DNA of 64,000 bases from Silanimonas lenta DSM 16282 (GTDB taxonomy: Bacteria; Pseudomonadota; Gammaproteobacteria; Xanthomonadales; Xanthomonadaceae), in assembly GCF_000429065.1 (NCBI RefSeq), contig NZ_AUBD01000010.1:62001-126000 (forward strand), written 5' to 3'. Shown here in pieces: positions 11,134 to 24,516 of the stretch (position 1 is its first letter; every line of letters starts with the position of its first letter). The translations under genes and the position numbers were made by a program. Below the pieces are notes generated by a model, which worked only from the letters and a program-made list of their open reading frames with translations, was not told the DNA's origin and ran no database searches.

Positions 11134-12378
11134 ATGCCCTCCCATACCCTCGCCACCCGCGAACGCCTGCGGGAAGTCCGTTACGAGATCCGCGGCGATC
11201 TTGCCCGCCGCGCCCGTGAGCTGGAAAGCCACGGCCACAAACTGATCAAGCTCAACATCGGCAATCCCGGGGCCTTCGGCTTCCGCGCCCCCGAGCACCT
11301 GCAGCGTGCGATTGCCGACCACATCCACGACACCGACCCCTACACCCATCAGCAGGGCCTGCCCCGGGCGCGCGAGGCACTGGCCGCGCACTACCGGGCC
11401 CGTGGCACGCCGCATGCCTCGGCGGAGCGCATCTTCATCGGCAATGGCGTCTCGGAGCTGATCGACATCGCCCTGCGCGCCCTGCTCAACCTCGGCGACG
11501 AGGTGCTGCTGCCCAGCCCGGACTACCCGCTGTGGAGTGCGGCCACCATCCTCAACGACGGCATCCCGCGCTATTACAGCTGCCGCGCCGAGAACGGCTT
11601 CCTGCCCGACCCGGACGAGATCGAGCGGATGATCGGGCCCAAGACCCGCGCCCTCGTGCTCATCAACCCGAACAACCCGACCGGCGCCAGCTACCCCAGG
11701 CCGCTGCTGGAAAAGCTCGTGGCGCTGGCCGCGAAGTACCGCCTGCTGCTGATGGCCGACGAGATCTACGACGGCATCCTCTACGACGGCAACGCCTTCC
11801 AGCCGCTGGCCCCGCTGGCCGGCGAGCTGCCCTGTCTCACCTTCAGCGGTCTTTCCAAGGTGCACCGCGCCTGCGGCTGGCGCGTGGGCTGGGCGGTGCT
11901 CTCCGGCGACCCCTTGCGCACCGGCGAGTACCACCATGCCCTCGACCTGCTCGGCGCCCTGCGCCTGTGCGCCAACGTGCCGGGCCAGTTCGCCATCGAG
12001 GCCGCGCTCACCGGCGGCGACACCATCGGCGCCCTCACCGCCCCCGGCGGCCGCCTGCACGCCTCGCGCCAGGCGGTGATCGAGGCCTGCGCCGGCAGCC
12101 GCTTCCTCTCGGTAGTGCCGCCGCAGGGCGCGCTCTATGCCTTCCCGCGGGTGGACACCACCCACCTGCCGGACTTCGACGACTACCGCTTCGCGCTCGA
12201 GCTGCTGGAGACCGAGCACGTGCTGATCGTGCCGGGCAGCAGCTTCAACGTGCCCTACCGCGACCACTTCCGCGTCACCCTGCTGCCCGAGGCCCGCGAG
12301 ATCGCCGAAGTGTTCCGCCGCATCGAGCGCTCGCTCTCGCAGTACGCCGACCGCGGCGGCGCCCGCCATGTGGCCTGA
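11134..12378 (+). CDS. alaA: Alanine/glutamate-pyruvate aminotransferase, AlaA-type (class I PLP)
   Basis: PLP enzyme of fold type I that interconverts pyruvate plus glutamate with alanine plus 2-oxoglutarate in E. coli AlaA, to which this 414-residue protein aligns throughout. Shared blocks are LIKLNIGNPGAFGF, IFIGNGVSELI, SPDYPLWSAA, INPNNPTGA, ADEIYDGILYD, the PLP-lysine loop FSGLSKVHRACGWRVGW and LRLCANVPGQFAI. The ATG (MPSHTLATRERL) begins where similarity begins. The last 11 bases overlap the start of the GDSL hydrolase, suggesting translational coupling. Substrate specificity is inferred from similarity. Confidence 0.92.
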   Translation: MPSHTLATRERLREVRYEIRGDLARRARELESHGHKLIKLNIGNPGAFGFRAPEHLQRAIADHIHDTDPYTHQQGLPRAREALAAHYRARGTPHASAERIFIGNGVSELIDIALRALLNLGDEVLLPSPDYPLWSAATILNDGIPRYYSCRAENGFLPDPDEIERMIGPKTRALVLINPNNPTGASYPRPLLEKLVALAAKYRLLLMADEIYDGILYDGNAFQPLAPLAGELPCLTFSGLSKVHRACGWRVGWAVLSGDPLRTGEYHHALDLLGALRLCANVPGQFAIEAALTGGDTIGALTAPGGRLHASRQAVIEACAGSRFLSVVPPQGALYAFPRVDTTHLPDFDDYRFALELLETEHVLIVPGSSFNVPYRDHFRVTLLPEAREIAEVFRRIERSLSQYADRGGARHVA

Positions 12379-13069
12379 GGCCCTGCTCGCCATGGCCCTC
12401 GCCACCCTGCCCGCCGGCGCGGCGACCGGCGCCGCCAACGCTGCGCCCGAACCGCGCTTCCTCGCGCTCGGCGACAGCTACACCATCGGCGAGGGCGTGG
12501 CCCCGGAGGGCCGCTGGCCGGTGCAGCTCGCCGCGCGGCTGCGCGAGCGCGGCATCGCCATCGGTGAGCCTCGCCTCATCGCCACCACCGGCTGGACCAC
12601 CGACGAGCTGGAGGCCGGCATCGATGCCGCGGCCGCGCGCGAGCCCCTCCCCGCCGACCATGCCCTGGTCTCGCTGCTGATCGGCGTCAACAACCAGTAC
12701 CGGGGCCGGCCGCTCGCCGAGTACGAGCAGCAGTTTTCCGCCCTGCTCGAACGCGCGATCGGCTTCGCCGGGGGCGATCCTGCGCGGGTGCTGGTGCTCG
12801 CCATCCCCGACTGGGGCGTCACGCCCTTCGCGATCCGGTCCGGCCGCGACCGCGCCAAGATCGCAGCACAGCTGGATGCCTTCAATGCCGCGGCCCGGCG
12901 CATCGCGGACGCCCGCGGCGCGCGCTTCGTCGACATCGCGCCGGTGAGCCGCGAGCGCGGTGGCGAGGCAGCGATGCTGGCCGAGGACGGCCTGCATCCC
13001 TCGGCTGCGCTGTACGCCCTGTGGGCCGAGGCGGCGCTGCCAGTGGCCGAGGCCCTCCTGCGCCGCTGA
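12368..13069 (+). CDS. Secreted SGNH/GDSL-type hydrolase
   Basis: A 233-residue protein with an N-terminal signal-like segment ending near AANAAPEP, then the GDSL-family blocks: GDSYT (residues 35-39, nucleophile Ser37), a Gly/Asn block GVNNQYRG and the catalytic Asp/His block EDGLHPS near the C-terminus. Proteins of this family hydrolyse esters or acyl groups; the substrate cannot be read from the sequence. It overlaps alaA by 11 bases and is followed by a terminator-like hairpin, so the pair alaA-GDSL may end there. Confidence 0.88.
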   Translation: MWPEALLAMALATLPAGAATGAANAAPEPRFLALGDSYTIGEGVAPEGRWPVQLAARLRERGIAIGEPRLIATTGWTTDELEAGIDAAAAREPLPADHALVSLLIGVNNQYRGRPLAEYEQQFSALLERAIGFAGGDPARVLVLAIPDWGVTPFAIRSGRDRAKIAAQLDAFNAAARRIADARGARFVDIAPVSRERGGEAAMLAEDGLHPSAALYALWAEAALPVAEALLRR

Positions 13070-13119
13070 TCGGTTGCATCCGCAACCACTCCGCGCACCC
13101 GCCGCTGAATACGAATGCG

Positions 13120-13155
13120 CCCTGGCCCCGCCGGGCCGCGTGGCGGCCAGGGTTT
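13120..13155 (+). terminator. Probable intrinsic terminator after the GDSL gene
   Basis: CCCTGG (13120-13125) pairs with CCAGGG (13147-13152), and inside it CCGCC pairs with GGCGG around a nine-base loop, with a two-base bulge between. The stem is followed by only TTTA, so termination by this hairpin alone is uncertain. Confidence 0.4.
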
Positions 13156-13250
13156 ACGCGAGGCCCTCGCGCTTGGAGTCCCGACTCTAGACCCGCGTGG
13201 TGAAGTCGGGGGCCACCTCCGATACCGAGCGGCCAAGGGGAGCAGAAGGC

Positions 13251-17734
<4,484 letters not shown>

Positions 17735-17735
<1 letters not shown>

Positions 17736-19183
17736 TGCCCCGTCCGCACTTCGATTTCCTCGACCTGCCGCGGCAGATGCCGCAGGAACTGGGCGTGGCC
17801 ACCCGGCTCGCCCTCGGCGGCGAGATCTACGGCCACTTCCCGCCCGCGGAGGCCAAGGCCCAGGCGGGGCGCTGCCTCGACTGCGGCAACCCCTACTGCA
17901 GCCACGCCTGCCCGGTGGGCAATGCCATCCCGCAGTGGCTGGAGCTGGTGCGCCAGGGCCGGCTGTTCGAGGCCGCCACGCTGGCGCACGAGACCAACCC
18001 GCTGCCGGAGATCTGCGGCCGGGTCTGCCCGCAGGACCGGCTCTGCGAGGGCGCCTGCACGCTGGAGGCCGGCTTCGAGGCGGTGACCATCGGCAGCCTC
18101 GAGAAGTACCTGGTCGACGAGGCCTTTCGCCAGGGCTGGCGCCCCGACCTCTCGCGGGTGAAGCCGCGCCGGGAGCGCGTGGCCGTGATCGGCGCCGGGC
18201 CCGCGGGCCTCGCCTGCGCCGACCGGCTGGTGCGCGCCGGCGTGGGCGTCACCGTTTACGACCGCCACGACGAGATCGGCGGTCTGCTCACCTTCGGCAT
18301 CCCGCCCTTCAAGCTGGAGAAGTCGGTGATCGCCACCCGACGGCAGGTGCTGGAGGCCATGGGCGTGCGCTTCCAGCTCGCCACCGAGGTGGGCCGCGAC
18401 ATCGAGTTCGGCCGGCTGATGGCCGAGCACGACGCGGTCTTCGTCGGCACCGGGGCCACCACGCCGGTCGATGCCGGCCTGCCGGGGCAGGCCCTGCCCG
18501 GGGTACTGCCGGCCCTGCCCTTCCTGATCGCCAATGCCCGCCGCGTGCTCGGCCGCCCGCTCGCCGAAGACGAGGCCGCCATGCTCGACCTCGCCGGCAA
18601 GACCGTGCGCGTGCTCGGCGGCGGCGACACCGCCATGGACTGCGTGCGCACCGCGAAGCGGCTCGGCGCCGCCCGGGTGAGCTGCGTCTACCGCCGCGAC
18701 GAGGCCGGCATGCCCGGCTCGCGCCGCGAGGTGAAGAACGCCCGCGACGAGGGCGTGGAGTTCCTGTTCCACCGCGCCCCGCTCGCCATCGAGGGCCAGG
18801 GCCGGGTGCAGGCCCTGCGCGTGGCCCGCACCGAGGCTACGGGCCGCGGGGCCTTCTCGGTGCTCGAAGGCGCCACCGAGACCCTGACGGCCGACGTGGT
18901 GATCCTCGCCTTCGGCTACCGCCCGAGCCCGCCGGCCTGGCTCGTCGGGCACGGCGTGCGCCTCGCCGGCAACGGCCTGGTGCTGGGCGGCCCGGCGGCG
19001 GCCGGCAGCGAGCCGGCATGGTGCATCGACTCGCCCTACCAGACCTCGCTGCCGAAGCTCTGGGCCGGCGGCGATGCCCTGCGCGGCGCCGACCTCGTGG
19101 TCACTGCCGTGCGCGACGGCCGCGACGCAGCCGCGGCCATGCTGCGGCAGTTCAAGGGCATCGCCATCCGTAGCGCGGCCTGA
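17735..19183 (+). CDS. gltD: Glutamate synthase small subunit
   Basis: FAD-containing subunit that passes NADPH electrons through 4Fe-4S centres to GltB. The N-terminal ferredoxin-like domain has two cysteine clusters (C47, C50, C55, C59 in CLDCGNPYCSHAC, and C94, C98, C104, C108 in CGRVCPQDRLCEGAC). Two dinucleotide-binding loops follow, VAVIGAGPAGLACADRL near residue 148 and VRVLGGGDTAMDC near 291. At 482 residues it is standard length. It is translationally coupled to gltB. Confidence 0.98.
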
Positions 19184-19231
19184 AGGCGCGCCGCGGCACG
19201 GTGTTCATCCGGCCGGGAGGCAAGGGCGGCG

Positions 19232-19237
19232 TACAAT
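19232..19237 (+). promoter_or_regulatory. -10 element of the glutaredoxin gene
   Basis: TACAAT (five of six to TATAAT) lies 30 bases before the ATG at 19268, in the gap after gltD. No convincing -35 is visible 17 bases upstream. The same TACAATGG context is found upstream of aspS on the other strand. Confidence 0.4.
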
Positions 19238-19267
19238 GGCCGCTTCCCGGATTCCCCTCCCGCCGCC

Positions 19268-20194
19268 ATGAGCCTCAGCCCCGATACCCGCGCCCGCATC
19301 GAATCCATCCTCGCCTCGCACGAGGTAGTGCTGTTCATGAAGGGCAGCCCGCAGCGCCCGCAGTGCGGCTTCTCGATGAAGGCCGCCAGCATCGTCTCCG
19401 GCATCCTGCCCGAGTTCGCCCACGTCGACGTGCTGCAAGACCCGGAGATCCGCGAGGGCATCAAGATCTACGGCCAGTGGCCGACCATTCCGCAGCTCTA
19501 CGTGAGGGGCGAGCTGATCGGCGGCTCGGACATCCTCGAGCAGATGCTCAACTCCGGCGAGCTGCATGCCCTGCTCGGCGGCGAGCCCCCGGACCGCACC
19601 CCGCCTGCCATCACCATCACCGACGAGGCCGCCGCGCAGATCCGCAAGGCCATGGCCGAGCAGGGCGAGGGCCTCGCCCTGCACATGGCGGTGGACGCGA
19701 AGTTCAACAGCCGCTTCGAGCTCAAGCCTGCCACCGGGCACGAACTGCGCGCCGAATCGAACGGCATCGTGGTGCACTTCGACCTTGCCAGCGCGCCGCG
19801 CGCCAATGGCATCGTGATCGACTGGGTGGACCGCGGCGTGCAGGGGGCCGGCCTGTCGATCACCAATCCGAACGCCCCGGCCCCGGTACGCCCGCTGTCG
19901 GTGAAAGCGCTGGCCGCACGCCTGTCCGAGTTCACCGTGATCGACGTGCGCCCGCCCTCGGCCCGCGCCCATGCCCCCTTCCCGCACCCGCACCGGGTGC
20001 TGGACGAGAGCAGCCACGACCAGCTCGCCGCCCTGCCGAAGGACACCTTGCTCGCCTTCCTCTGCCACCACGGCAACAGCAGCCGCCAGGCCGCCGAACA
20101 CTTCCGCAGCCTTGGCTTCACCCAGGTGTACAACGTGGAAGGCGGCATCGACGCCTGGTCGGTGGAGGTCGATCCCTCGGTACCGCGTTACTGA
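19268..20194 (+). CDS. grxD: Monothiol glutaredoxin Grx4 fused to an A-type-carrier-like domain and a rhodanese domain
   Basis: A 308-residue three-domain protein. Residues 1-105 are a monothiol glutaredoxin with active site CGFS (Cys33) and the GSH-binding KIYGQWPTIPQLYVRGELIG segment, the type that carries 2Fe-2S clusters with glutathione. Residues about 115-205 resemble the HesB/IscA/ErpA fold (ITITDEAAAQIRKAM, VVHFD, DWVDRGVQGAGLSITNPN) but contain no cysteine, so the usual three cluster ligands are missing. Residues about 215-308 are a rhodanese with loop CHHGNSSR (Cys266). Such fusions occur in Xanthomonadales relatives. A role in Fe-S trafficking is inferred for the first domain; the middle domain is probably structural or regulatory. 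Confidence 0.92.
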   Translation: MSLSPDTRARIESILASHEVVLFMKGSPQRPQCGFSMKAASIVSGILPEFAHVDVLQDPEIREGIKIYGQWPTIPQLYVRGELIGGSDILEQMLNSGELHALLGGEPPDRTPPAITITDEAAAQIRKAMAEQGEGLALHMAVDAKFNSRFELKPATGHELRAESNGIVVHFDLASAPRANGIVIDWVDRGVQGAGLSITNPNAPAPVRPLSVKALAARLSEFTVIDVRPPSARAHAPFPHPHRVLDESSHDQLAALPKDTLLAFLCHHGNSSRQAAEHFRSLGFTQVYNVEGGIDAWSVEVDPSVPRY

Positions 20195-20386
20195 GGCAGG
20201 GTGCCCCCGGTACGGGGCGCCCCCGTGCCGGAAAGAGCCAAGCGTCAAACCCCGTCAAAGCTGGCAGCCAAGCGCTGCCGGCCGCCCATCGCTATCGCAG
20301 CAGCGCTAGAGTATCTGCCCTAAATACGACGGCAACACCCTGTATTTCCCGGCGATTCTGCCGGGGCAGGAGAACGGGAGAGGACG

Positions 20387-20713
20387 ATGGCGCGTACTGC
20401 GATATGGATCGGGCTGTGCTCGGCGGCCATGCTGGCCGTGGGCTGCGGCAGCGCGGAGACCCCGGCCGAGCTCGCCGCCGCGGCCTGCGAGGCCCAGGCC
20501 AAAGGCCGGCTAGGCGGCAAGCCCTACACCCTGGACAGGGCCATGCTCGCCAGTTCGGCCACCGACGACGGCCGCGGCGGCCTCCTGCTCAGCGCGCCGA
20601 TCGTGGTCAACGCCGGGCTGGCCGACGAGGGCACCCAGCAGCTCGAGTGCACGGTGCGCTTGAGCGGCGAGCCGCCCAGTGCCGAGGTGCTCAACCTGCG
20701 CTTCATCTGGTGA
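20387..20713 (+). CDS. Small hypothetical lipoprotein
   Basis: A 108-residue protein with a positively charged start, a hydrophobic stretch (TAIWIGLCSAAMLAVGC) and a lipobox-like LAVGC, so Cys20 is the probable lipidated residue. GGGAGAGG lies just before the ATG. The mature part has two further cysteines and short beta-type segments (LLLSAPIVVNAG, QLECTVRLSG) and ends FIW. No family is recognised. It stands alone between the glutaredoxin gene and convergent amn; the 190-base gap upstream has a small GC hairpin but no clear terminator. Confidence 0.7.
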   Translation: MARTAIWIGLCSAAMLAVGCGSAETPAELAAAACEAQAKGRLGGKPYTLDRAMLASSATDDGRGGLLLSAPIVVNAGLADEGTQQLECTVRLSGEPPSAEVLNLRFIW

Positions 20714-20748
20714 GCCCGTGCGGCCCGAGGCCGCGCCCCGGGCCCCTT

Positions 20749-21522
20749 TCAGTCGAAGCGCAGGTGCTTCACCGACTTGCCGTGGCGGCGCACCAGCCGC
20801 AACGCCTCGATGCCGATGCGGATGTGGCTCTCCACGAAGCGCTCGCTGACCACGCGGTCGGAAGCCTCGGTCTTCACCCCTTCCGGCACCATCGGCTGGT
20901 CCGAGACCAGCAACAGAGCGCCACTCGGGATGCTGTTGGCGAAACCGGCAGCGAACACGGTGGCGGTCTCCATGTCGATCGCCATGCAGCGCATGCGCCG
21001 CAGCTTCTCCTTGAACTCGTCGTCGTGCTCCCAGACTCGGCGGTTGGTGGTGAACACCGTGCCGGTCCAGTAATCGAGCTCGAGGTCGCGGATGGTGGTG
21101 GAGACCGCGCGCTGCAGGGCGAAGGCCGGCAGGGCCGGCACCTCGGGCGGCAGGTAGTCGTTGCTGGTGCCCTCGCCGCGGATGGCGGCGATCGGCAGGA
21201 TGAGGTCGCCCAACTCGTTCTTGCGCTTCAAGCCGCCGCACTTGCCGAGGAAGAGCACAGCCTTCGGACCATAGGCCGAGAGCAGGTCCATGATGGTGGC
21301 AGCGTTGGCGCTGCCCATGCCGAAGTTCACCATGGTGATGCCGTCGATGGTGGCACTGGGCATCGGCCGGTCGCGTCCCACGATCTCGGCCCCGGTGAGC
21401 CTGGCGAAGACCTCGAGGTAGCCCCCGAAATTGGTGAGCAGCACATGCTGGCCGAACTGTTCGATCGGCACCCCGGTGTAACGCGGCAGCCAATTGGTCA
21501 CGATTTCCTGCTTGTCACGCAT
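20749..21522 (-). CDS. amn: AMP nucleosidase, short form (phosphorylase superfamily)
   Basis: Hydrolyses AMP to adenine and ribose 5-phosphate. The 257 residues correspond to the catalytic half of E. coli Amn: NFGMGSANAATIMDLL, VLFLGKCGGLK, RGEGTSNDYLP and the purine-site AIDMETATVFAAGF. The N-terminal regulatory half of the roughly 480-residue enterobacterial protein is absent, a form seen in other proteobacteria. ATG at 21522 (MRDKQEIVTN) is preceded by GAGGA at eight bases; a second ATG 15 codons upstream lacks this. It is divergent from the amidohydrolase pair. Confidence 0.9.
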   Translation of the reverse strand: MRDKQEIVTNWLPRYTGVPIEQFGQHVLLTNFGGYLEVFARLTGAEIVGRDRPMPSATIDGITMVNFGMGSANAATIMDLLSAYGPKAVLFLGKCGGLKRKNELGDLILPIAAIRGEGTSNDYLPPEVPALPAFALQRAVSTTIRDLELDYWTGTVFTTNRRVWEHDDEFKEKLRRMRCMAIDMETATVFAAGFANSIPSGALLLVSDQPMVPEGVKTEASDRVVSERFVESHIRIGIEALRLVRRHGKSVKHLRFD

Positions 21523-21651
21523 CGCCTGCGTCCTCGTCGTCTTCGATCGCACGATTTTGCCATGCACCCCCGGCCGACCATGACCTTCGGCCCGGTTGGA
21601 AGCCCGCGCCTGCTTGGCTAACGTGACGGTTCTCCCGACCCGGAGCCCCAC

Positions 21652-23040
21652 ATGCGCCCCCGATCCGCCGCCGCCCGCCCCCGGGCGGGCCGTCTCGTCC
21701 TCCTCGCCGCCGCCCTTGTCTGCGCCCTCGGCGCCATGGCCGCGCCGGCCTCGCGCACCACGGTCCTGAAGCAGGACCCCTACCCCAGCACCTACCAGCC
21801 ACTGGCCGCGCCGCCCACCCTGATCCGCAACGCCACCCTGCTCATCGGCGACGGCACCCGGCTGGAAGGCGCCGACCTGCTGCTGCGCGAGGGCCGCATC
21901 GCCCGCATCGGCCGCGGCCTCGAGGCCCCGCGCGATGCCGTGGTGGTGGAGGCTGCCGGGAAATGGGTCACGCCCGGCCTGATCGACGTGCACTCGCACC
22001 TCGGCGTCTACCCCTCGCCCGGCCTGCAGGCGCACCAGGACGGCAACGAGATGACGAGCCCGGTGACCTCGCAGGTCTGGGCCGAGCACGGCGTGTGGCC
22101 GCAGGATCCCGGCTTCGGCACCGCGCTGGCCGGTGGCGTCACTTCGATGCTGATCCTGCCTGGCAGCGCCAACCTGATCGGCGGCCGTGGCGTGGTGCTG
22201 AAGAACGTACCCGCCACCACCTACCAGCAGATGAAGTTCCCCGGCGCGCCCTGGAGCCTGAAGATGGCCTGCGGCGAGAACCCGAAGCGGGTCTACGGCG
22301 GCCGCGGCTCGGCCCCGATGACCCGCATGGGCAACGTGGCCGGCTACCGCAACGCCTTCATCGAGGCCCGCGAATACCTGAAGAAGCTGGGTGGCAAGGA
22401 GGCCCCGGCGCAGGACCTGCGGCTCGAGACCCTGGCCGCCGCCATCAACGGCGAGATCCAGGTGCAGATCCACTGCTACCGCGCCGACGAGATGGCGATC
22501 ATGCTCGACCTCGCCAAGGAGTTCGGCTTCAAAGTGGCCGCCTTCCACCATGGCGTGGAGGCTTACAAGATCGCCGACGAGATGGCCGATGCCGGCACCT
22601 GCGGTGCCCTCTGGGCCGACTGGTGGGGCTTCAAGGCCGAGGCCTACGACGCGGTGCAGGAGAACATCCTGATCGTCGACCGCGCCCGCAATGGCCGCGG
22701 CTGCGCGGTGGTGCACTCGGATTCCCCCGAGGGCATCCAGCGCCTCAACCAGGAAGCCGGCAAGGTGATCGGCGTGGCCCGCCGCGCCGGCATCGAGGTG
22801 GCGCCGGAACAGGCCATCCGCTGGCTCACCGCGAACGCCGCGCGCGTGCTCGGCATCGAGGCGCAGGTCGGCACGCTGGAGCGCGGCAAGATGGCCGATG
22901 TGGTGCTGTGGAACCAGAACCCCTTCAGCGTTTATGCCAAGGCCGAGAAGGTGTGGATCGACGGCGCCCTGCTCTACGACCGCGCCGATCCCGCCCGCCA
23001 GCCCACCTACGACTTCATGCTCGGCCAGGAGCCCCTGTGA
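21652..23040 (+). CDS. Secreted amidohydrolase-family protein, metal site intact
   Basis: A 462-residue protein of the metal-dependent amidohydrolase superfamily. An Arg-rich start and a hydrophobic segment (LVLLAAALVCALGAMAAPA) form an export signal. The small beta-sandwich (LIRNATLLIGDGTRLEGADL) leads into TPGLIDVHSHLG, whose HxH (His114, His116) is the first metal pair; later FHHGVEAYKI and VVHSDSPEG supply the usual His/Asp positions. The C-terminal signature is VGTLERGKMADVVLWNQNPF. Its stop codon shares a base with the start of the next gene (TGATG). The substrate is unknown; imidazolonepropionase-like and dipeptidase-like relatives exist. Confidence 0.9.
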   Translation: MRPRSAAARPRAGRLVLLAAALVCALGAMAAPASRTTVLKQDPYPSTYQPLAAPPTLIRNATLLIGDGTRLEGADLLLREGRIARIGRGLEAPRDAVVVEAAGKWVTPGLIDVHSHLGVYPSPGLQAHQDGNEMTSPVTSQVWAEHGVWPQDPGFGTALAGGVTSMLILPGSANLIGGRGVVLKNVPATTYQQMKFPGAPWSLKMACGENPKRVYGGRGSAPMTRMGNVAGYRNAFIEAREYLKKLGGKEAPAQDLRLETLAAAINGEIQVQIHCYRADEMAIMLDLAKEFGFKVAAFHHGVEAYKIADEMADAGTCGALWADWWGFKAEAYDAVQENILIVDRARNGRGCAVVHSDSPEGIQRLNQEAGKVIGVARRAGIEVAPEQAIRWLTANAARVLGIEAQVGTLERGKMADVVLWNQNPFSVYAKAEKVWIDGALLYDRADPARQPTYDFMLGQEPL

Positions 23041-24368
23041 TGCGCCGTCTCTCCCTGCTCGCTGGCGCCCTCGCGCTGGCCCTCGCCGGCCTCGCCTCGG
23101 CGCAGGCCGTGTTCATCGACAATGCCCGCGTCCATACCGCCGGCCCCGCCGGCACGCTGGAAAACGGCGATGTGCTGATCACCGACGGCCTGATCACCGC
23201 CGTGGGCCGCGAACTCGCGCCGCCTCCCGGTGCCCTGCGCATCGATGCGAAGGGCCAGCCCCTGACGCCGGGCCTGTTCGCCGGCCTCACCGCCCTCGGC
23301 CTCGAGGAGATCAGCGCCGAGTCCAGCACCGTGCACAATGCCCTCGGCGCCCCGGCCCCGCACGTGCACCCGGGCGAGACCCGCTGGCGCCCGGAGTTCG
23401 ACGTGCTACCGGCCTTCAACCCTCGCTCGCAGGTGATCGGCGTCAACCGCCTCGAGGGCCTCACCTTCACCGTGCTCGCCCCCGGCGCCCTGGAGCAGGG
23501 CAGCTTCGTTGCCGGGCAGGGCGGCGCGGTGCGCCTCGACGGCCGCTTCGATGCCCTGGTGGAGGGCAGCCGCAGCCTGTTCATCGACCTTGGCAACGGC
23601 GCCGTCGCCGCCTCCGGCGGCAGCCGCGCCGGGCAGTACATGCTGCTCGACCAGGCCATCCGCGAGGCCCGCCCCGCGCCTTCGCCGATGATGATGGTGA
23701 GCCCTGGCCACGGCCTGCTCACCCCGGCCGGCCGCGAGGCCATGAGCCGCTACCTGCGCGGCGGCCGGGTGGTCTTCATGGTCGACCGCGCCGCCGACAT
23801 CCGCCAGGTGATCCGCCTCGGCCAGCAGTACGGCTTCCAGCCGGTGATCGCCGGCGGCGCCGAGGCCTGGGTGGTGGCCGAAGAACTCGCTGCGGCCAGG
23901 GTGCCGGTGCTGCTCGACGCCCTGGTGAACCTGCCCGGCAGCTTCGACCAGCTTGGCGCCCGCATCGACAACGCGGCGAAGCTGCATGCCGCCGGCGTCA
24001 CCATCGCCTTCACCCAGAGCGGCGATGCCACCCACAATGCCCGCAAGATCCGCCAGCTCGCCGGCGTGGCCGCGGCCAACGGCCTGCCCTGGGAAGCGGC
24101 CCTGGCCGGTCTCACCGCGAACCCGGCGCGCATCTTCGGCATCGAGGGCCGGCTCGGCAGCATCGAGGTGGGCAAGGTGGCCGATCTCGTGCTCTGGAAC
24201 GGCGACCCGCTGGAGGTGACCACCACCGCCACGCAGGTCTTCGTCGGCGGCCGCGCGGTGCCGATGCAGTCGCGCCAGACCCTGCTGCGCGACCGCTACC
24301 TCGCGCCGAAGGGCGCGCTGCCGCGGCAGTACCCGGCGGCGGGTGGGCGGGAGAATGGTGGGCCGTGA
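23040..24368 (+). CDS. Secreted amidohydrolase-like protein lacking the HxH metal motif
   Basis: A 442-residue partner of the preceding gene with its own signal peptide (LSLLAGALALALAGLASAQA). It keeps the family frame: FIDNARVHTAGPAGTLENGD at the start, FTQSGDATHNARKIRQLAG late, and LGSIEVGKVADLVLWNGDPL at the end. Where PGLIDxHxH should stand it reads TPGLFAGLTALGLEEI, with no histidine, so it is unlikely to bind metal in the standard way. Translational coupling to the intact paralogue suggests a heteromeric complex or a non-catalytic partner (inference). Its last 13 bases overlap the 3' end of tRNA-Lys on the opposite strand. Confidence 0.85.
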   Translation: MRRLSLLAGALALALAGLASAQAVFIDNARVHTAGPAGTLENGDVLITDGLITAVGRELAPPPGALRIDAKGQPLTPGLFAGLTALGLEEISAESSTVHNALGAPAPHVHPGETRWRPEFDVLPAFNPRSQVIGVNRLEGLTFTVLAPGALEQGSFVAGQGGAVRLDGRFDALVEGSRSLFIDLGNGAVAASGGSRAGQYMLLDQAIREARPAPSPMMMVSPGHGLLTPAGREAMSRYLRGGRVVFMVDRAADIRQVIRLGQQYGFQPVIAGGAEAWVVAEELAAARVPVLLDALVNLPGSFDQLGARIDNAAKLHAAGVTIAFTQSGDATHNARKIRQLAGVAAANGLPWEAALAGLTANPARIFGIEGRLGSIEVGKVADLVLWNGDPLEVTTTATQVFVGGRAVPMQSRQTLLRDRYLAPKGALPRQYPAAGGRENGGP

Positions 24369-24431
24369 AGGATTCGAACCTTCGACCAACTGGTTAAAAG
24401 CCAGCTGCTCTACCGACTGAGCTAACGGCCC
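24356..24431 (-). tRNA. tRNA-Lys (anticodon TTT), CCA encoded
   Basis: A 76-base cloverleaf read on the minus strand. The acceptor arm GGGCCGT pairs with ACGGCCC, the D arm is GCTC...GAGC, and the anticodon arm GCTGG/CCAGT has loop CTTTTAA. The TTT anticodon is at 24398-24396. The T arm GAAGG/CCTTC has loop TTCGAAT, and the discriminator A is followed by encoded CCA. It is last in the ruv-tol-que run, 85 bases after queC, and overlaps the convergent amidohydrolase 3' end. Confidence 0.97.
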
Positions 24432-24475
24432 GGCATGCCGGATCGGCGCCTCCCGCGGCCTCGCGGGGGGCGCGC

Positions 24476-24481
24476 AGTGTA
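24476..24481 (-). promoter_or_regulatory. -10 element for tRNA-Lys
   Basis: TACACT on the minus strand, 44 bases before the tRNA 5' end and downstream of the queC stop, is followed by a GC-rich stretch of the kind found at stable-RNA promoters. No good -35 is visible. Independent transcription of the tRNA is an inference. Confidence 0.35.
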
Positions 24482-24516
24482 GCGCAAGCGCCGCGAAGGC
24501 GGCAGGGCGCGCGGCC

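Noticed and set aside
20203-20240. GC hairpin after the glutaredoxin gene as an intrinsic terminator
   Set aside because: The stem is only about five pairs and has no T-run; it was not listed as a feature.
24356-24431. tRNA-Lys as an integration site for a genomic island
   Set aside because: No integrase, direct repeat of the tRNA 3' end or change in gene content is seen on either side.
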